Notes: generated by a model not told the origin, from the sequence alone. A DNA stretch of 64,000 nt from Scolanthus callimorphus (GCA_033964015.1 CM066913.1:32067577-32131576); one strand, 5' to 3'. Shown: positions 11,760-23,925, counted from the stretch's first letter. Translations and numbers: made by a program.

Positions 11760-13952
11760 CAGTCTACCAGAAGATCTCACTCTGCACGATTCCGGATGAT
11801 TGGAAGCTCGCTAATATAATTCCCGTGTTTAAAAAGGGTGACAAACAGGATGTGGAAAACTACCGCCTTATATCACTCCTGTCGATCGTCTCCAAGACTC
11901 TAGAGCGCTGCTTGTTAAGCACGATACGAGGCCATCTCGTCTTGATCAAGAAGATTCAACATGGATTCATCTCTGGCAAGTCTTGTGTCACACAGCTACT
12001 TGAAGTCCATGACTACATCGGCTCCTTGTTGGACGGTAGGAAACAGACTGACGTAATTTACATGGACATGTCTAAGGCGTTCGACAAAGTTGATCACGCG
12101 TTGCTTATCAACAAGCTACAGACCAGGTTGTTCATCTCGGGAAACTTGCTGTCCTAGTTCAGGTCATAACTTTTAGGGCGTAGGCAACGAGTCAACGTAC
12201 TTGGCGCCACTTCACCGGACAAGCCAGTGACGTCAGGGGTACCGCAAGGGTCCATCCTGGGCCCGATACTGTTCCGGTTCTTTGTGAACGACCTCCCTGA
12301 CGCGGCTAAGAACTCACAGGTCGCCTCGTTCGCTGACAAAACGAAATTATTCAAGCGTATCGATTCTACATCTGATGCCGCGCTAATGCAGAGCGACCTC
12401 TCGAAGCTGGAACTTTGGTCTGCCTCGGCTGGACTTGTGTTCAACCAACAAAAGTGCAAGACACAGAGGATAACACGAAAAGTCAGCCCTGTCCAATACC
12501 CTTACAAGATTAGTGGCAAATCTTTAGAGTCACTACCCATGAAAAGGACCTTGGAGTCTAGGTGAGCTCGGACCTCACGTGGTCCAAACACGCTTCACCA
12601 GTGCGCCAAGGCCAACAAGCTCTTGGGATACCTACGGAGGTGTGCGCTTGAAATCACCAACTCAAGCACACGTCGAACACTATACTTAGCTGTCGTACGA
12701 CCAGCACTTGGTTACGCTACCCAATGAGCTCGGACCTCACGTGGTCAACACACGCTTCACCAGTGCGCAAAGGCCAACAAGCACTTGGGTTACCTACGGA
12801 GGTGTGCGCTTAAAATCACCAACTGAAGCACACGTCGAACACTATACTTAGCTGTCGTACGACCAGCACGTGGTTACGCTACCCAATGAGCTCGGACCTC
12901 ACGTGGTCCAAACACGCTTCACCAGTGCGCAAAGGCCAACAAGCACTTGGGTTACCTACGGAGGTGTGCGCTTAAAATCACCAACTGAAGCACACGTCGA
13001 ACACTATACTTAGCTGTCGTACGACCAGCACGTGGTTACGCTACCCAATGGGCTCGGACCTCACGTGGTCCAAACACGCTTCACCAGTGCGCCAAGGCCA
13101 ACAAGCACTTGGGTTACCTACGGAGGTGTGCGCTTAAAATCACCAACTGAAGCACACGTCGAACTCTATACTTAGCTGTCGTGCGGACAGCACTTGGTTA
13201 CGCTACCCAAGTCTGGACTCCGCAAACAACTGAACTAATCAAGCGTATTGAGCGCGCTCAGCGACGCGCCACTAAATTTATTCTTAGCCTCCCATTCCTC
13301 TGTAGTGAAAGTTATCAGGACAGACTCATGTCTTGCAATCTCTTACCACTGTCTTACTGGCATGAGTACTTAGATTTGACTTTCTTTTTCAAAGCTATTA
13401 ATGGAATCGTTTGCATATCTCCCGATTTTCTGCCTGCACGTGTCTCTCCAGCAAGACTCACTAGATCTACAGCAAACAGCAATGTAATGAACTTCCGTCC
13501 TAAAAAATGTCGAACTTCTACATACCAAAACTCTTATTTTGTTAGAACGTCTAAAACTTTGAACTGTCTGCCAGCCCAGCTCAGACAAGACACTCTATCG
13601 CTCAACCAGTTTTAGTCAATGCTTACTGCTTACTATAAAGACTCGGTTGTTTCTGTGTATGACGTGGAAGATCCCCGAGATGGAAATCTGTTTGTCTTAA
13701 ATGCAACGCTCCGCGCGGTCTAGCCAGCCCATAACATGCTGCTATTAATTTCACTTTGTTTTGTTTTTTTTTTTTTTTTTTTTGTTTTTGTTTTTACCGT
13801 TTATCCCTTCTTCTAACCAGGGCCCACAGTAATTGGTGTTAAACTGTTGTGGTGTCCCCGTCAATGTTTGCGTGAACTCATGTTTGGGGATCCTCCAAGT
13901 CAAATATATTCTTGGCGAAGCAAAATAAATAAATAAAATAAATAAATAAATG
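11760..13952 (+). pseudogene. Dead CR1/L2-like LINE: 5'-truncated reverse transcriptase and 3' tail
   Basis: RT-domain blocks read across frames. At 11800-12130 they are NIIPVFKKGDKQDVENYR, HGFISGKSCVTQLLE and VIYMDMSKAFDKVDHALL. At 12227-12500 they are SGVPQGSILGPILF and SFADKTKLF. The C-terminal part (13181-13615) carries RPALGYATQVW-like and RIERAQRRATKFI sequence. The polymerase signature is FADK instead of FADD, and several stops and frameshifts break the ORF. A 162-bp block is quadruplicated inside it. The 3' end has a T-rich tract, then an (AAAT)n tail at 13920-13950. There is no endonuclease region, so it is truncated at the 5' end. Confidence 0.85.
12564..13211 (+). repeat. 162-bp tandem repeat, four copies, within the dead RT
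   Basis: Copies start gagctcggacctcacgtgg at 12564, 12726, 12888 and 13050 (gggctc in the last) and end ggttacgctacccaa. The unit corresponds to the RT C-terminal stretch from SSDLTWSKH to RPALGYATQ. It is exactly 54 codons, so it preserves frame, although the first copy follows an in-frame stop. Confidence 0.95.
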
Positions 13953-14032
13953 TATAACATGTGAGTTACAAGTAAATATTCTTAGGATCCAACGCAGCAG
14001 CCCAATGCACTTTATCTTAAAGGTTCGATCCA

Positions 14033-14152
14033 CCAGGGCCCACAGTAATTGGTGTTAAACTGTTGTGGTGTCCCCGTCAATGTTTGCGGGATCCTGTATA
14101 GGGATCCTCCACGTCAAATATATTCTTGGCGAAGCAAAATAAATAAATAAAT
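14033..14152 (+). repeat. Duplicated LINE 3' end
   Basis: The run from ccagggcccacagtaattgg to the aaataaataaatg tail repeats 13818-13952 with a small internal change. The following ~80 bp (gtataacatgtgagttac to ggttcgatcca) is also duplicated, at 13951-14035 and 14151-14233. The two copies therefore form a tandem duplication of roughly 200 bp covering the LINE tail and its flank. Confidence 0.85.
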
Positions 14153-14264
14153 GTATAACATGTGAGTTACAAGTAAATATTCTTAGAATCCAATGCAGCA
14201 GCCCAATGCACTTTATCTTAAAGGTTCGATCCATCCTTTTATTAAAATTTTCAAACATTTTAAA

Positions 14265-14375
14265 AAGTGAAATGTCCCCTTATGGAAGGTTGTTCTCCGT
14301 GAGAGTTAGTTGTCTCTCAGGAACACGGGTAAATCCTTTTGAGAGGTAGTTGTGCACAATTTACTGTAATCTCGT
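14265..14375. repeat. Continuation of the gagaggtgtc-type degenerate repeat
   Basis: Phrases such as tgtccccttatggaagg, ctccgtgagagttag and cttttgagaggtag match the style of 10430-11460. This supports a single tract split by the LINE insertion. Confidence 0.5.
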
Positions 14376-14636
14376 GAGGTGCAAGTGCTTTTGATTTTCC
14401 TTGATGAACATTAACGCAAACTTCGCAATAATATATCATATCAAACACAACTAAGGTTCCCAAAAAAGTATTGATGCGTTTTTTTCACGTGCTCTTTAAA
14501 TTGACCATATTAGCAAGATATGTAGGAAAATTCCAAAGGTCACGTTATGCATGGTCTTAATGCTGACCTTTGACTTTGCAGTTAACATCAAAGCTGATTC
14601 TTGGTGTACTCTGTACGAGTCCATCACCATATACAA

Positions 14637-17600
14637 ATGGCTGCTTTGGAAAAGGAGGAAAGGTGGGCACTGAGCAAATTATTTGCATTTGTGATTTGAC
14701 ACGACCAACTTTACAACAGATTGGTCGAGCTATTCCACGTGTGCTCATATATTGATTCATTTAATAAGTTGGCATTAGTTGAAAAGAATATTATCATATT
14801 CAAGCCGCTTAATATTAAATGGGATTTTAGTTAACCCACACACACACTCTATAATGTGTGCTTTAGTTTTACTGCTAAATTTGTAAACTTTTCCATTTAT
14901 CTCCCAGCATCTCATATTATTATTGCCAATTGCAGGGACAACTACTTCTCGATTACGCTTCTGCTGTTTCGGCCAGGAAACAAAAGATTACGGGAGTATT
15001 TCAAATCACGATGGCAGACAATTAAACACACCTCTTGGATAGATGGCAGTCTCTGTGGACGTCAGCTGATAAAAGTCGGTGGTCTGGGACGACTGGATCC
15101 TCACGAAATCCCCAAGGTACTGGCAGGAGATACAGAGAGCTGGGATCTGTCATTGCTAATCAAGATACTCAAGTTCTCATCAGTAGGGTTCACCGTAGCT
15201 GGTACTCCAGAGCGCAGAGCTTTAGACACACTGAGGCGTATACGCAACAAGTTGATCTGCCATGCCTCTGATGCTAGAATTACAAATACTGATTACCAAG
15301 TGTTATGGAATGATGCCTGTACTGCTTTGACAAACCATTTTAGCATGACAGCAGAGGATATTGATAACGTGGAAAAAGGTAAGATTTCTTACTTATATCT
15401 TTTGTCTGATCATATTTAATTGCATTTGATCACGTGAACATGAACATGAAATATAGATTGCTCTCCGCGATTTACATCTGCAACATCTTTTTCTTATTGT
15501 GATTCATTATTAAAACCAAATAATTGTCAGAAGAATATCTCAGAATCTGCCAACATCAAAAACTATGCGTAAGTTAGTTGCCTTGCTTTCGGGTCTTCAA
15601 CACAATGATGGGGTAGATACCAATTGTCTAGAACTTTCCAAAATGATGAGGTCTTGGGTGACGTGATCCCAACTACTATGGCATGGCTTCCCGGGGATAT
15701 ATCTCCCATGCAAGTTTTTCTAATTAATTCCAGCAAAACTAAATAATTTGGAAGAAGGATGTTTCTTGAAGCCAGCAAGAATTTGCGAATATCATCAACT
15801 ATATGCTTAAATTAGCTGTTCCGCTTCCTGTATCTTGAACACAATGATAGTGTAGATACCAATAGTCTAGTTGCACGAAAATTACTCTGCAAGCAGTGGC
15901 CGTTTCCTCCTGCTGCTCGCAGGGTACACGAAAATAAATTACCAGTATTCAAGTCAGAGCTAGCCAAAATTATGAATTCCGCTAGTGTGAGGAATAATCT
16001 TTTAGTATACCATGACCTGGCTTCCCGGAGTTTGTCGCATAGAAGTCGCATACAAGTTAATTTAACGGTTACACTACTACGTTTTCTATAAGAAGAAACC
16101 CACTAGCATACTATCGCGAAGCCTTTGTTCATATTTCAATTGCATTGCACGGAATGAAATTACGAACTTTTTCAAACCATGAAAACAATACGTTTTAGAA
16201 AAAAAATCGCAGTACGATTTGATTCTGGGTTTCTTATAAAATTCTTACACAATTAGACTACTCGTTCTCTTTTTGTGTTGGTCAAATACTATCCATTGAC
16301 TACATACAAACCTCAAACTCGTTAGAAAGCGAGAACATGTTGTGTAATTATTTTAGTAGAAACTCTCCAATATGCCACCTTTCCGATTAATTTCACTGTT
16401 ACTGAATTGCTGAGTAGGGGAGCCACAGATCAGATTGCAAATTCGTGATGGTATGCTATTGGGCATCCAAGAAATGTTTGTATTGTTTACTTGAGCAAGA
16501 AGCAGTGTTCTAAACCATAATTTATTAAAATAATGAATGCAAAAGTTGTATGCGATCATGTGAGTAATAGAAATTATAATGAAATCATTGCTCATGGTTT
16601 TAGACATCAGAAAACCTTGGGCAGAGTTATTGGCTATTATGCAGCAGTGCCTTACTAACGAACTTGTTATATCAATTGCCGTTAGCAACTGTAAGTATGC
16701 TCCTATCCAACTCTGTTTTATATCATTTACTCAGTTCATAAAAGCGGAAACTTTACTCTCGATGATCTAGCGCATGCGAGAGCAGACAAGAAAGCCACCT
16801 CACTTTAATGCCCCCCCCCCCCAAAAAAAAGGACGCTCGAACGTGAGATGTTCTCTTACTTGAGAGTTTCTCAATACTTTCCTTTATTATCTGCCGTGTT
16901 AAATAACGTAAACAAGAAACGTTTATTTATCCTGATGTAAACATTTACTTTCCATTTTATCTTTTTATAGTGCATGGAAGAATGGCAATTCTTGAGCAAG
17001 GTCAACAAGACATTATAGCAAGTCAAGAAAACCTTCAGCAAGGTCAACAGACTATTCTTTCAGGCCTGGAAACCATCGATCAGGGCCAACAGATTATTCG
17101 CGTAGGACAGGAAAACATTCATCAGGGTGTACAGAGCATTTTGTCAAGTCATGAAACCATGCAAGAAAATGTTCAGAAAATGGGAATGTTACTTGAAAAG
17201 CTTGCTGATTCTACGCCACAAACGCAAGCGTCGAAACAGTCAGATAGGGAAGGTCAAGGTACTTTGGCCAAGATCTGGAAACCTGCAGCTCTCCAAGATA
17301 AAGATGATGTTAAACGAAAACAGCAGATAATAGCACAGAAGCTGCATACAATACGCAAAGATAACATTGCTGATTGTGCGCACAATACTGAAACTCCATC
17401 AGTTTCTTTAAACAAAAAGGAAGTTGAAAAGGCGTTATTATCCGATTTGACAGCACACGAGTTCTTCACATCTCAACTAAAGACGCTCTACGGGACATTA
17501 TGTCAAGGCATTGCCGAGAACATAAAAGACAAGGAAGCAATTTATCAATGCTTCAAGGATAATGAGTCCGGAGAGGAATCGCCTGTGCGGAGAGTTCTTA

Positions 17601-19846
17601 TCGAAGGAGCTCCTAGTTCTGGTAAAACCACGTTATGCAGCAATCTAGCACGCGACTGGATAAACAGTGCAATCCCTATTAACGTAGATGTTGTGTTCTA
17701 TCTGCAAGCTCGCAAAATATCTGGTAATATTTTAGAAACTATTGAAGAGCAACTAATTCCGGAGCATCTTAGAGATGATGCAAGAAAGGTGGAGTGGTTT
17801 GGGGACATAGGATGTAACTCGAAGAACATTCTTGTCATTATCGACGGTCTTGAGGAAGCTTCCCAGTGTCGGGAAATGCTTGAAGAGCTGCTCCGCGGGG
17901 ACATTTTACCAGGATGTTATGTCGTAGCAACAAGACGAGGCAGCCAAGAAGAAGAGGGGAAATTAGCCAGAACCTGCTTCGATCGTGTTTTGCAAACAAG
18001 TTTTTCTTCCGATGTCTTCGCTTTTGTCCATGATTATTTTGATGCCGACGTCTTAACCGCAGCAAACCTTGCATCGATCATCGAGATGTATCCCAGTTTA
18101 AAGAAAGCGATGACTTCTAATCTACAAATTAGAAGGCTTATATGTGAGGTGTACAAGACATTCAGCGAAACTCAAGCAGGTGTAGGCGACCAGCCTACTC
18201 TTTTTCATCTCTACAGGAAAATGGTGGAGCTCCATCTCACCCGCCGGTGTTCAGAGGTCCGTATGAGTACCGAAGATGTTGTGAACATTTTCTATACCCT
18301 GCTGAATAAATTTGCATTCTTGGCATTTGTTAATAATCAGTGGTATTTTGATCAAGCCCAGCTGCTGGAAGACGACAGAATGTTTTTATCGAGCTTATGC
18401 TTTCTCAATATGGTGAATCACAAGTACGGTAAAAAGTTTTGTTTCACGGATCGTTCTGTCGCGAAATATTTTGCTGTGGAATACTTTATATCCTGCATAG
18501 AGAGCAGAAATTTTCGAGAGATTACCTCCATGAACAATGGAAGCATCATATACAGAGCTGTCCGCCAATTTGGTGCGATAACTGAGGCTAGCTTGTCTAC
18601 GCCCACCATAAAAGCGTTCCTCGTGGCTCTTCTTGAATCATCTAGTCCCAAGGCAGATGGTACGTTCGCATTTGAGCTGATTGGTAACATTCAAAGTGAT
18701 GATGAAATTCTAGAAGTTGTCAATGAGGTTGTAGCAAGTTTTCCAGAAACCATCGATATTGACTGTAGCATTTACTTAGCTCTCCGAGGATTTTTGAAGT
18801 TTTTTCTCCGTCCAGCACCTCTTACAGAGGATCGCCGGACTACTCGAATAAAGGAGATCCTTTTTCACGGTCTGCCTAAGACACAGATGACGCAGATGTT
18901 TGATGCTTTCTATCAGCTTAAGTGCCTCAAATGTCTACGGTTTGGAGACAAATGTGACATATCAGTTGTAGGGAGTTACTTAGAGGCCTTCCAATCCTCT
19001 ATCCCCGCCTCTCCCTCTCTCTGCGAACTTGACATTTCGCGGAAAACCGTCACTGAAGTTCGTGATCTTCAATACTTCCTAACTACTCTATCCGAGCTGA
19101 AGGCCTTGACAAGCCTGACGTTAAAGAACTTACGACTAGGCACCGCTGGCTCGAAAGTTATTTCATCAATGCTGATTGATGATGACGATGAAGAGGGGCT
19201 AACTATAGAAAGAAATCGTCTATGTACGCTCAAGGTTCCTGGCTGTGAATTAGGATTGATTGGTTTTGCACTTTTTGCTCGCGTTTTGCGTTCCAATTGT
19301 ACCCTGGAACACTTTGACGTTAGTGAGAATCGTATTGGCCCTGAATGCGCATCTCATTTGGCTAAGCTTCTCATGGAAAATTCCACATTAAAAGTGCTAG
19401 CTTTATCTAACAACGCTTTTTCCGCCGTTGTGTGTACACGCATATCTAGCGGCATCAAAGCCAACAAATCTTTGCGAGAGTTGGATCTAAGTTATAATGC
19501 CCTGGGTGACCAAGGAGCCATCGAACTCATGAAAAATGGCATCCAGGACAACACGAGCCTGCAAACTCTAAGACTTAATTCCTGCGGAATTACCAACGAT
19601 GGCATGCGTGTCATTGTAGATGTGGTTAAAGCCAGGCGAACGGTGCTCCGCGATCTCTGCGTGGTCGGTAATGCGTTTGGTAGCTCTTTGGCTATAGAGC
19701 TTATCCGGAGTAATGCGTTGACAAAGTTCTGTTTCACGATGCAGGAGTGCTCGGATCTTGCCCAGATCCAAACTGCTTGTGAAGAAAAAGGCTATTCTTC
19801 GTCCACAAAGCGTTCAGAAGTGTGCATATTTTTTAACAATACCTAA
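14637..19846 (+). CDS. HEPN-NACHT-LRR protein (NLR-type innate immune receptor), complete, three exons
   Basis: Exons 14637-14662, 14936-15378 and 16971-19846 join in phase (all GT-AG) to 1115 codons including stop. The start is ATG in an acaaATGG context, with an 8-codon first exon. Residues about 10-155 form a helical domain with R112-N-K-L-I-C-H118, the Rx4-6H signature of HEPN domains, resembling the DZIP3-like HEPN of coral and fish NLRs. Residues about 163-225 are 14-residue repeats (QGQQ-I--xQEN), probably coiled coil. The NACHT domain has Walker A GAPSSGKTT (369-377), Walker B ILVIIDGLEEA (443-453) and an ATRRGS sensor-like motif (476-481). A helical NLR-type region with FCFTDRSVAKYFAVEYF follows. 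Ribonuclease-inhibitor-like LRRs span about 840-1066, with an acidic DDDDEE insertion near 891. Family knowledge: NACHT ATPases oligomerise on sensing a signal; ligand and pathway are unknown here. Confidence 0.93.
15379..16970 (+). other. Large intron of the NLR gene
   Basis: The donor ggaaaaag/gtaaga and acceptor tttttatag/tgcat join VEK to VHG in phase. Two diverged copies of a ~240-bp sequence lie at about 15545-15775 and 15785-16050; shared phrases include caacacaatgat and gtagataccaat. A (C)10(A)8 homopolymer junction sits near 16810. No other gene is seen. Confidence 0.75.
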
Positions 19847-20340
19847 ACGAGTCGTAACGGATCTGTTATTACGTGAAGAACGTCGCTAATGAAGAGGGGG
19901 CGGTTCCCTAAGGTATGGGCTCGCGAACATTATTTCTCCACGGACAATAATCCGTGTTGCGTCACATTTCATGCTAAGAGTGTCGTTCGTGCCGTTTTAT
20001 TTCCTTAAAACTGGCATATCTTGTACAATATTTTATTTAAAACGAAATTCACTTAATAGATCACTTTTTGGATTTAAAGAAAAAAGTACCGGCACAGACC
20101 AAATCGGCTAACGGTGTTTACATCCACCCAATTCAGATCATGTGATGATTCCTTTCATGATTGAACTCAAATAATTTTACACTGTCGTGACTGTCAAACA
20201 GAACCTTTCCACTGTTCAAAGAAACAATTTGGTTTCGTAGCAAGGGGAAATCGTTTTTTAAATGTTTAAATTCGAGAAATTTAATTTTAAAGTTGTTGAC
20301 ATGAATGTACAAACACTTCCCTTTTGATAGGAATTTCTAG
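19847..20340. other. 3' flank of the NLR gene
   Basis: No ORF or RNA gene is supported. No canonical aataaa lies close behind the stop; the AT-rich tatttaaaac near 20035 is the only weak candidate for 3'-end signals. Confidence 0.4.
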
Positions 20341-20562
20341 TTAAATAGTTATACTTTTAGTTAAATAGTTATAGTTATTGTTATTGTAGTTTTAATTTTA
20401 TTGTTATTTGTAGTTACAGTTATAGTTCTTATGGTTATATTATAGTTTTAGTTTTATAGTTATTGTTATTTATAGTTATAGTTGTTATTGTTATTTATAG
20501 TTATAGTTATTATAGGTATATTATAGTTATAGTTATTATAGTTATATTGTAGTTTTAGTTTT
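20341..20562. repeat. (ttatag / ttattg)n simple-sequence tract
   Basis: About 220 bp of imperfect ttatagttatagttattgttatt repeats containing almost no C. It is simple-sequence DNA, unstable by nature; no coding content. Confidence 0.95.
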
Positions 20563-20997
20563 AATTGGACACAGACTTGAAAAGGTGTTCAAGGAAAAAA
20601 GCTCATATATTATTTTAAAGCTTATAGAATTAATTTCCTTTGTAATATGTTATTTCTGTAAAAATGTCCTTCAAATATTGAGTTTTGATGCGAAAAGAAA
20701 AAAAAAACATCTTTACTGCAGTATAGCTTCTGTCCGCTCGCATAAACGCACACGTGACTCTAAACTTTACACACAATTTAATTCGTAGATTGATGATCTA
20801 AACAAGTATGAGGGATTTTTGATATATATCATATTTACAGGATGACCTCTCAAAGTTAATTTTCGCATTTTTTTTTTTTATACCGCGGACACAAAATTGA
20901 TAATAAAATCGGTTTGAAAAACAATACCAAAAATCTGCCACTGCCACTAGCTCTGATTTTCAATGAAGTGCGGACGTTTAAGTTAGAATGTGAAGTG

Positions 20998-21696
20998 CAC
21001 GGGGGGACTCGTCGGAAACTTTCGATGTTCGCTTAGTTGATTTTGACCCCTAAAAGGTACCAACAAGACGTATTTTTCCTCGTAATTTTCTATCGTTTTT
21101 TACGTGGGAAAAGAAAATACCAGAGAAATCCAGGCTACCAACAAGCGTGACTTGCTTGATTTGCTAGAACGGACCTCTAACAGGTACCGGAGTAGGCGTG
21201 CGCTACTATATCTTAATAACCAATGTTCGCTGTCGGTTTTGATTAATCTAGTTGCTCCGCCCCGGTCGGGGATGATCGTCGGAAATTTTCAGTTTCACTC
21301 TAAAAGATACCAAACATGGCGTGGCTCAAATACTTTGTTACCCTAAAAGATACCCTAAAAGATGAGGCCTTATGTGCCAAGCAGGCGCGAAGGAGATAGG
21401 TAACAGGTAAAAGATACCCATCAAGAAATTTCCGTGCTTGACTGAAATGCTACATTTAATGTTGTTTTATTTATCGTCTTCTCATCGAGTACCCTCTCTT
21501 TTTTACACGGTTTTTAGGAGCACCACCATGAGACAAAACAATGTGGACACATATTTCGGCCCTAAAAGATACCAATTCCCTAAAATTTTATTGAAGATCC
21601 AGAACACCCCTAAATGAGACCGCCGATTAACCCCTAAAAGATACGACGATCATCCCCGACGAAAAAATATGGGAGTTCCCCCCCCCCCCCTCCCCC
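20998..21696. mobile_element. Element with internal cctaaaagatac motifs, copy 1
   Basis: It opens ggggggactcgtcggaaac and closes ccccgacgaaaaaatatggg agttcccccc, giving loosely inverted ends. The phrase c(c/t)ctaaaagataccaa recurs at about 21049 (as aaaggtacc), 21299, 21342, 21352, 21410, 21560 and 21634. A second copy with the same phrase and closing sequence is at 23930-24290. No transposase ORF. Nested inside are reading frames without domains. Confidence 0.55.
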
Positions 21697-21699
21697 GGG

Positions 21700-22085
21700 T
21701 TGCTCCCATGGGCTGTATATATTTCACATAATGAAGTCTATAAAATCCATAGTGGATAGTATGCCTTCTTGTTAGTTAGCATAGTATAGTGAAGGATAAC
21801 GAATACCTTAATATGGGAAATTAACAATGCACTTTATTAACGAGATTTTACAACATTCGCTTTAATTTAATGTACGTTAATGAATGCCGATGTAAATTTA
21901 ATGCACGTTATTTTTGACAACATTGTTAATTTGAAGCACCTTAATTGCATTACAAAATCTTGTCTATTTTTACTATTAATAGGTACGCTGTGTCTGTCAT
22001 ACATCTAGCTTAACCTTTATCGTCCGATTCAATATAAAAATCGATCCAAAATAAATGTACTAGTCAAGCTTTAGGGTCTAGTTTA
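21700..22085. other. Intergenic DNA, nothing recognised
   Basis: AT-rich with several diffuse ttaat / attaa repeats around 21830-21960, for example aatgtacgttaatgaatgcc and aatgcacgttattttt. No exon or RNA signal is seen. Confidence 0.4.
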
Positions 22086-22504
22086 GGCTTCAAACCCACT
22101 GAATGGACCTTTTTCCAAAATGGCCGCCCAAATTCACATGTCTTAAAATTAAGCTGACTGAAAATCAAATACTGGTACTAGAAAGAGTATCCTCGCATTA
22201 GTAATACTTTAAATTTTCGTTATGCCAAATGCCAATGTTGGCTGAGAAAGCAGAGTCTGAAAATTTAAACTTTTACAGAGATTTGTATGACTGGGGGTAT
22301 GACGCATCCCCAGTCATACAAACGTCTGTAAATTTGCACATTTTTAACTTTCGTTTTCTCGGAAGATATTGGATATACTGCAGCGAAATGTTGTGGTTTT
22401 ACTAAAATGATGATGTGTGTTCTAGTGCTGGTGTTCATTTTTAACAAAAATCCATTTGAATTTTCGGCGGCCATCTTGGAAAAAGGTCTATTGTCGGCTT
22501 TAAA
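22086..22504. mobile_element. 420-bp MITE with gcttcaaa...tttaaagc ends
   Basis: The left arm reads gcttcaaacccactgaatgg then acctttttccaaaatggccgcc. It is matched inversely on the right by ggcggccatcttggaaaaaggt then ctattgtcggctttaaa. A second strong hairpin, tatgactggggg / cccccagtcata-like, sits at 22286-22322. No coding capacity. Confidence 0.65.
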
Positions 22505-23925
22505 AACAACTTGAAACAAACGTAGACATGTCTTAGAACGCTTGATTGTGCAGCTTGTCGTTCAGGAATGTAAAGTCGAGTTTGTAAAATTATGAAAATC
22601 ACAGTAAATAAAGTAAGAGGGTTATTGAAAAATTCTCGTCGGGAAAATAATATCTCGTCGGGAAAATAATATATAGATTTAGGCAATGCCTAAAAGCGGA
22701 ACTCCAATCATACACACCCCACGTCTTACTCACAGGGAGCTCACCTTTACAGTTTAAATCAAGAAAATTCATGTTACCGTTATATGGCAACGATAGTATT
22801 AGCGCGTTCTGATATGTTAACAAGTCGCAGTTCACGACCGACAAAAGATAAATAAAAATGAAAAATAAGATTTTCAGCGAAATCCACAACAAAGAATACT
22901 TGACATAGTATTTGTCTCATTGTACTAACTAAATCTAACATGTGACAAAGGAAAATCAAGGCTAAAATATCAGTAAAGATTACTCAAAACTATAATTCGA
23001 GTTTAGCCGGAGAAAAAAAAACCTCGAGGGAGCCAACTAAAGCAGCAAAACGTAAAAGTTACATGTAAAGTCAGAATTTTCTCATCAGGAATGCAATAAC
23101 TTGGAAGCTAAAAATATAAATAGCATAAGAAGCAATTTCAAGCTTTGTGCTTACCGATAACTGATAGTGAAGTCGTTTCTTTCCTCCGAAAGTCTCCGTC
23201 GTGTTGAGTTGAATTCATTCTTACTTGGCAAGCTTTTGCACAAAGCCAATTTTCCTAAATATATTATTCGGCTAAAACCATTGCAATTTTCTGTTATTGT
23301 CAATCCTGTTCAATCCAGTTCTGGCTCCTGTTCGTAGATCTCATATGAGTATTCGAAGAACACGTCGTTTGCAGCTTTACGAAAGAAACTGTTGTTTTTC
23401 TTCAGAAGAACGCCGAAGTCTTGCTTCGCCGAGGGCCGGGTATTCTGCAATCTAGCCTTTGAACATTGAATCTTTTGCAACTCCCTCATAGTTTCTCCAA
23501 AATGACTAAACAACATTATGAAATTTCGGCGAAGGAATCGCGAATCCGAAGTATTTTGACAATCATTAGAGAATTCTTTTGAGAAAATTTGGCGTGGTTC
23601 GCACCCACGAGTTTGTCTCAGTTTGACTCAACAAAAATTATGAACTCGAGTGAGCCGACGCGGGCGCGTGTTTTGTGAGTTTTTTCGGCGGGAAAATGAA
23701 GGAGCGACTTCCGGTCCGTGTCCTCTGCATGCCCGCGGCGCTGTGCTGGAGGACAAAATGACGCGCGTGCTCAGTGATCCAAGACGGACTGTGATTGGCT
23801 GTGTACACGGGTCGCCAAAAACGCAAGTGCGCATGCGTAAATAAGAGCCCGCGATGTTTTCGTAAGCCGCTGAACGTATCGTTTTGGCTTGGATGGGTTG
23901 CTTTCTCATGTGACGTTGAATGATA
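22505..23925. other. Intergenic DNA, nothing certain
   Basis: A short direct repeat (ctcgtcgggaaaataatat) occurs twice near 22637-22674. The GC-rich patch at 23640-23850 has CpG-containing sequence and overlapping frames on both strands, but no recognisable product. It could be a CpG-rich promoter of an unseen gene; I cannot support that further. Confidence 0.35.

Noticed and set aside
14025..14036. B-box-like ggttcgatcca as a tRNA gene
   Set aside because: No A box or cloverleaf upstream, and the sequence is part of the duplicated LINE flank.
16970..16972. GTG codon as start of the NACHT-LRR protein
   Set aside because: It straddles a splice acceptor (tatag/TG). Joining to 14936-15378 and 14637-14662 is in phase and supplies an ATG and the HEPN domain.
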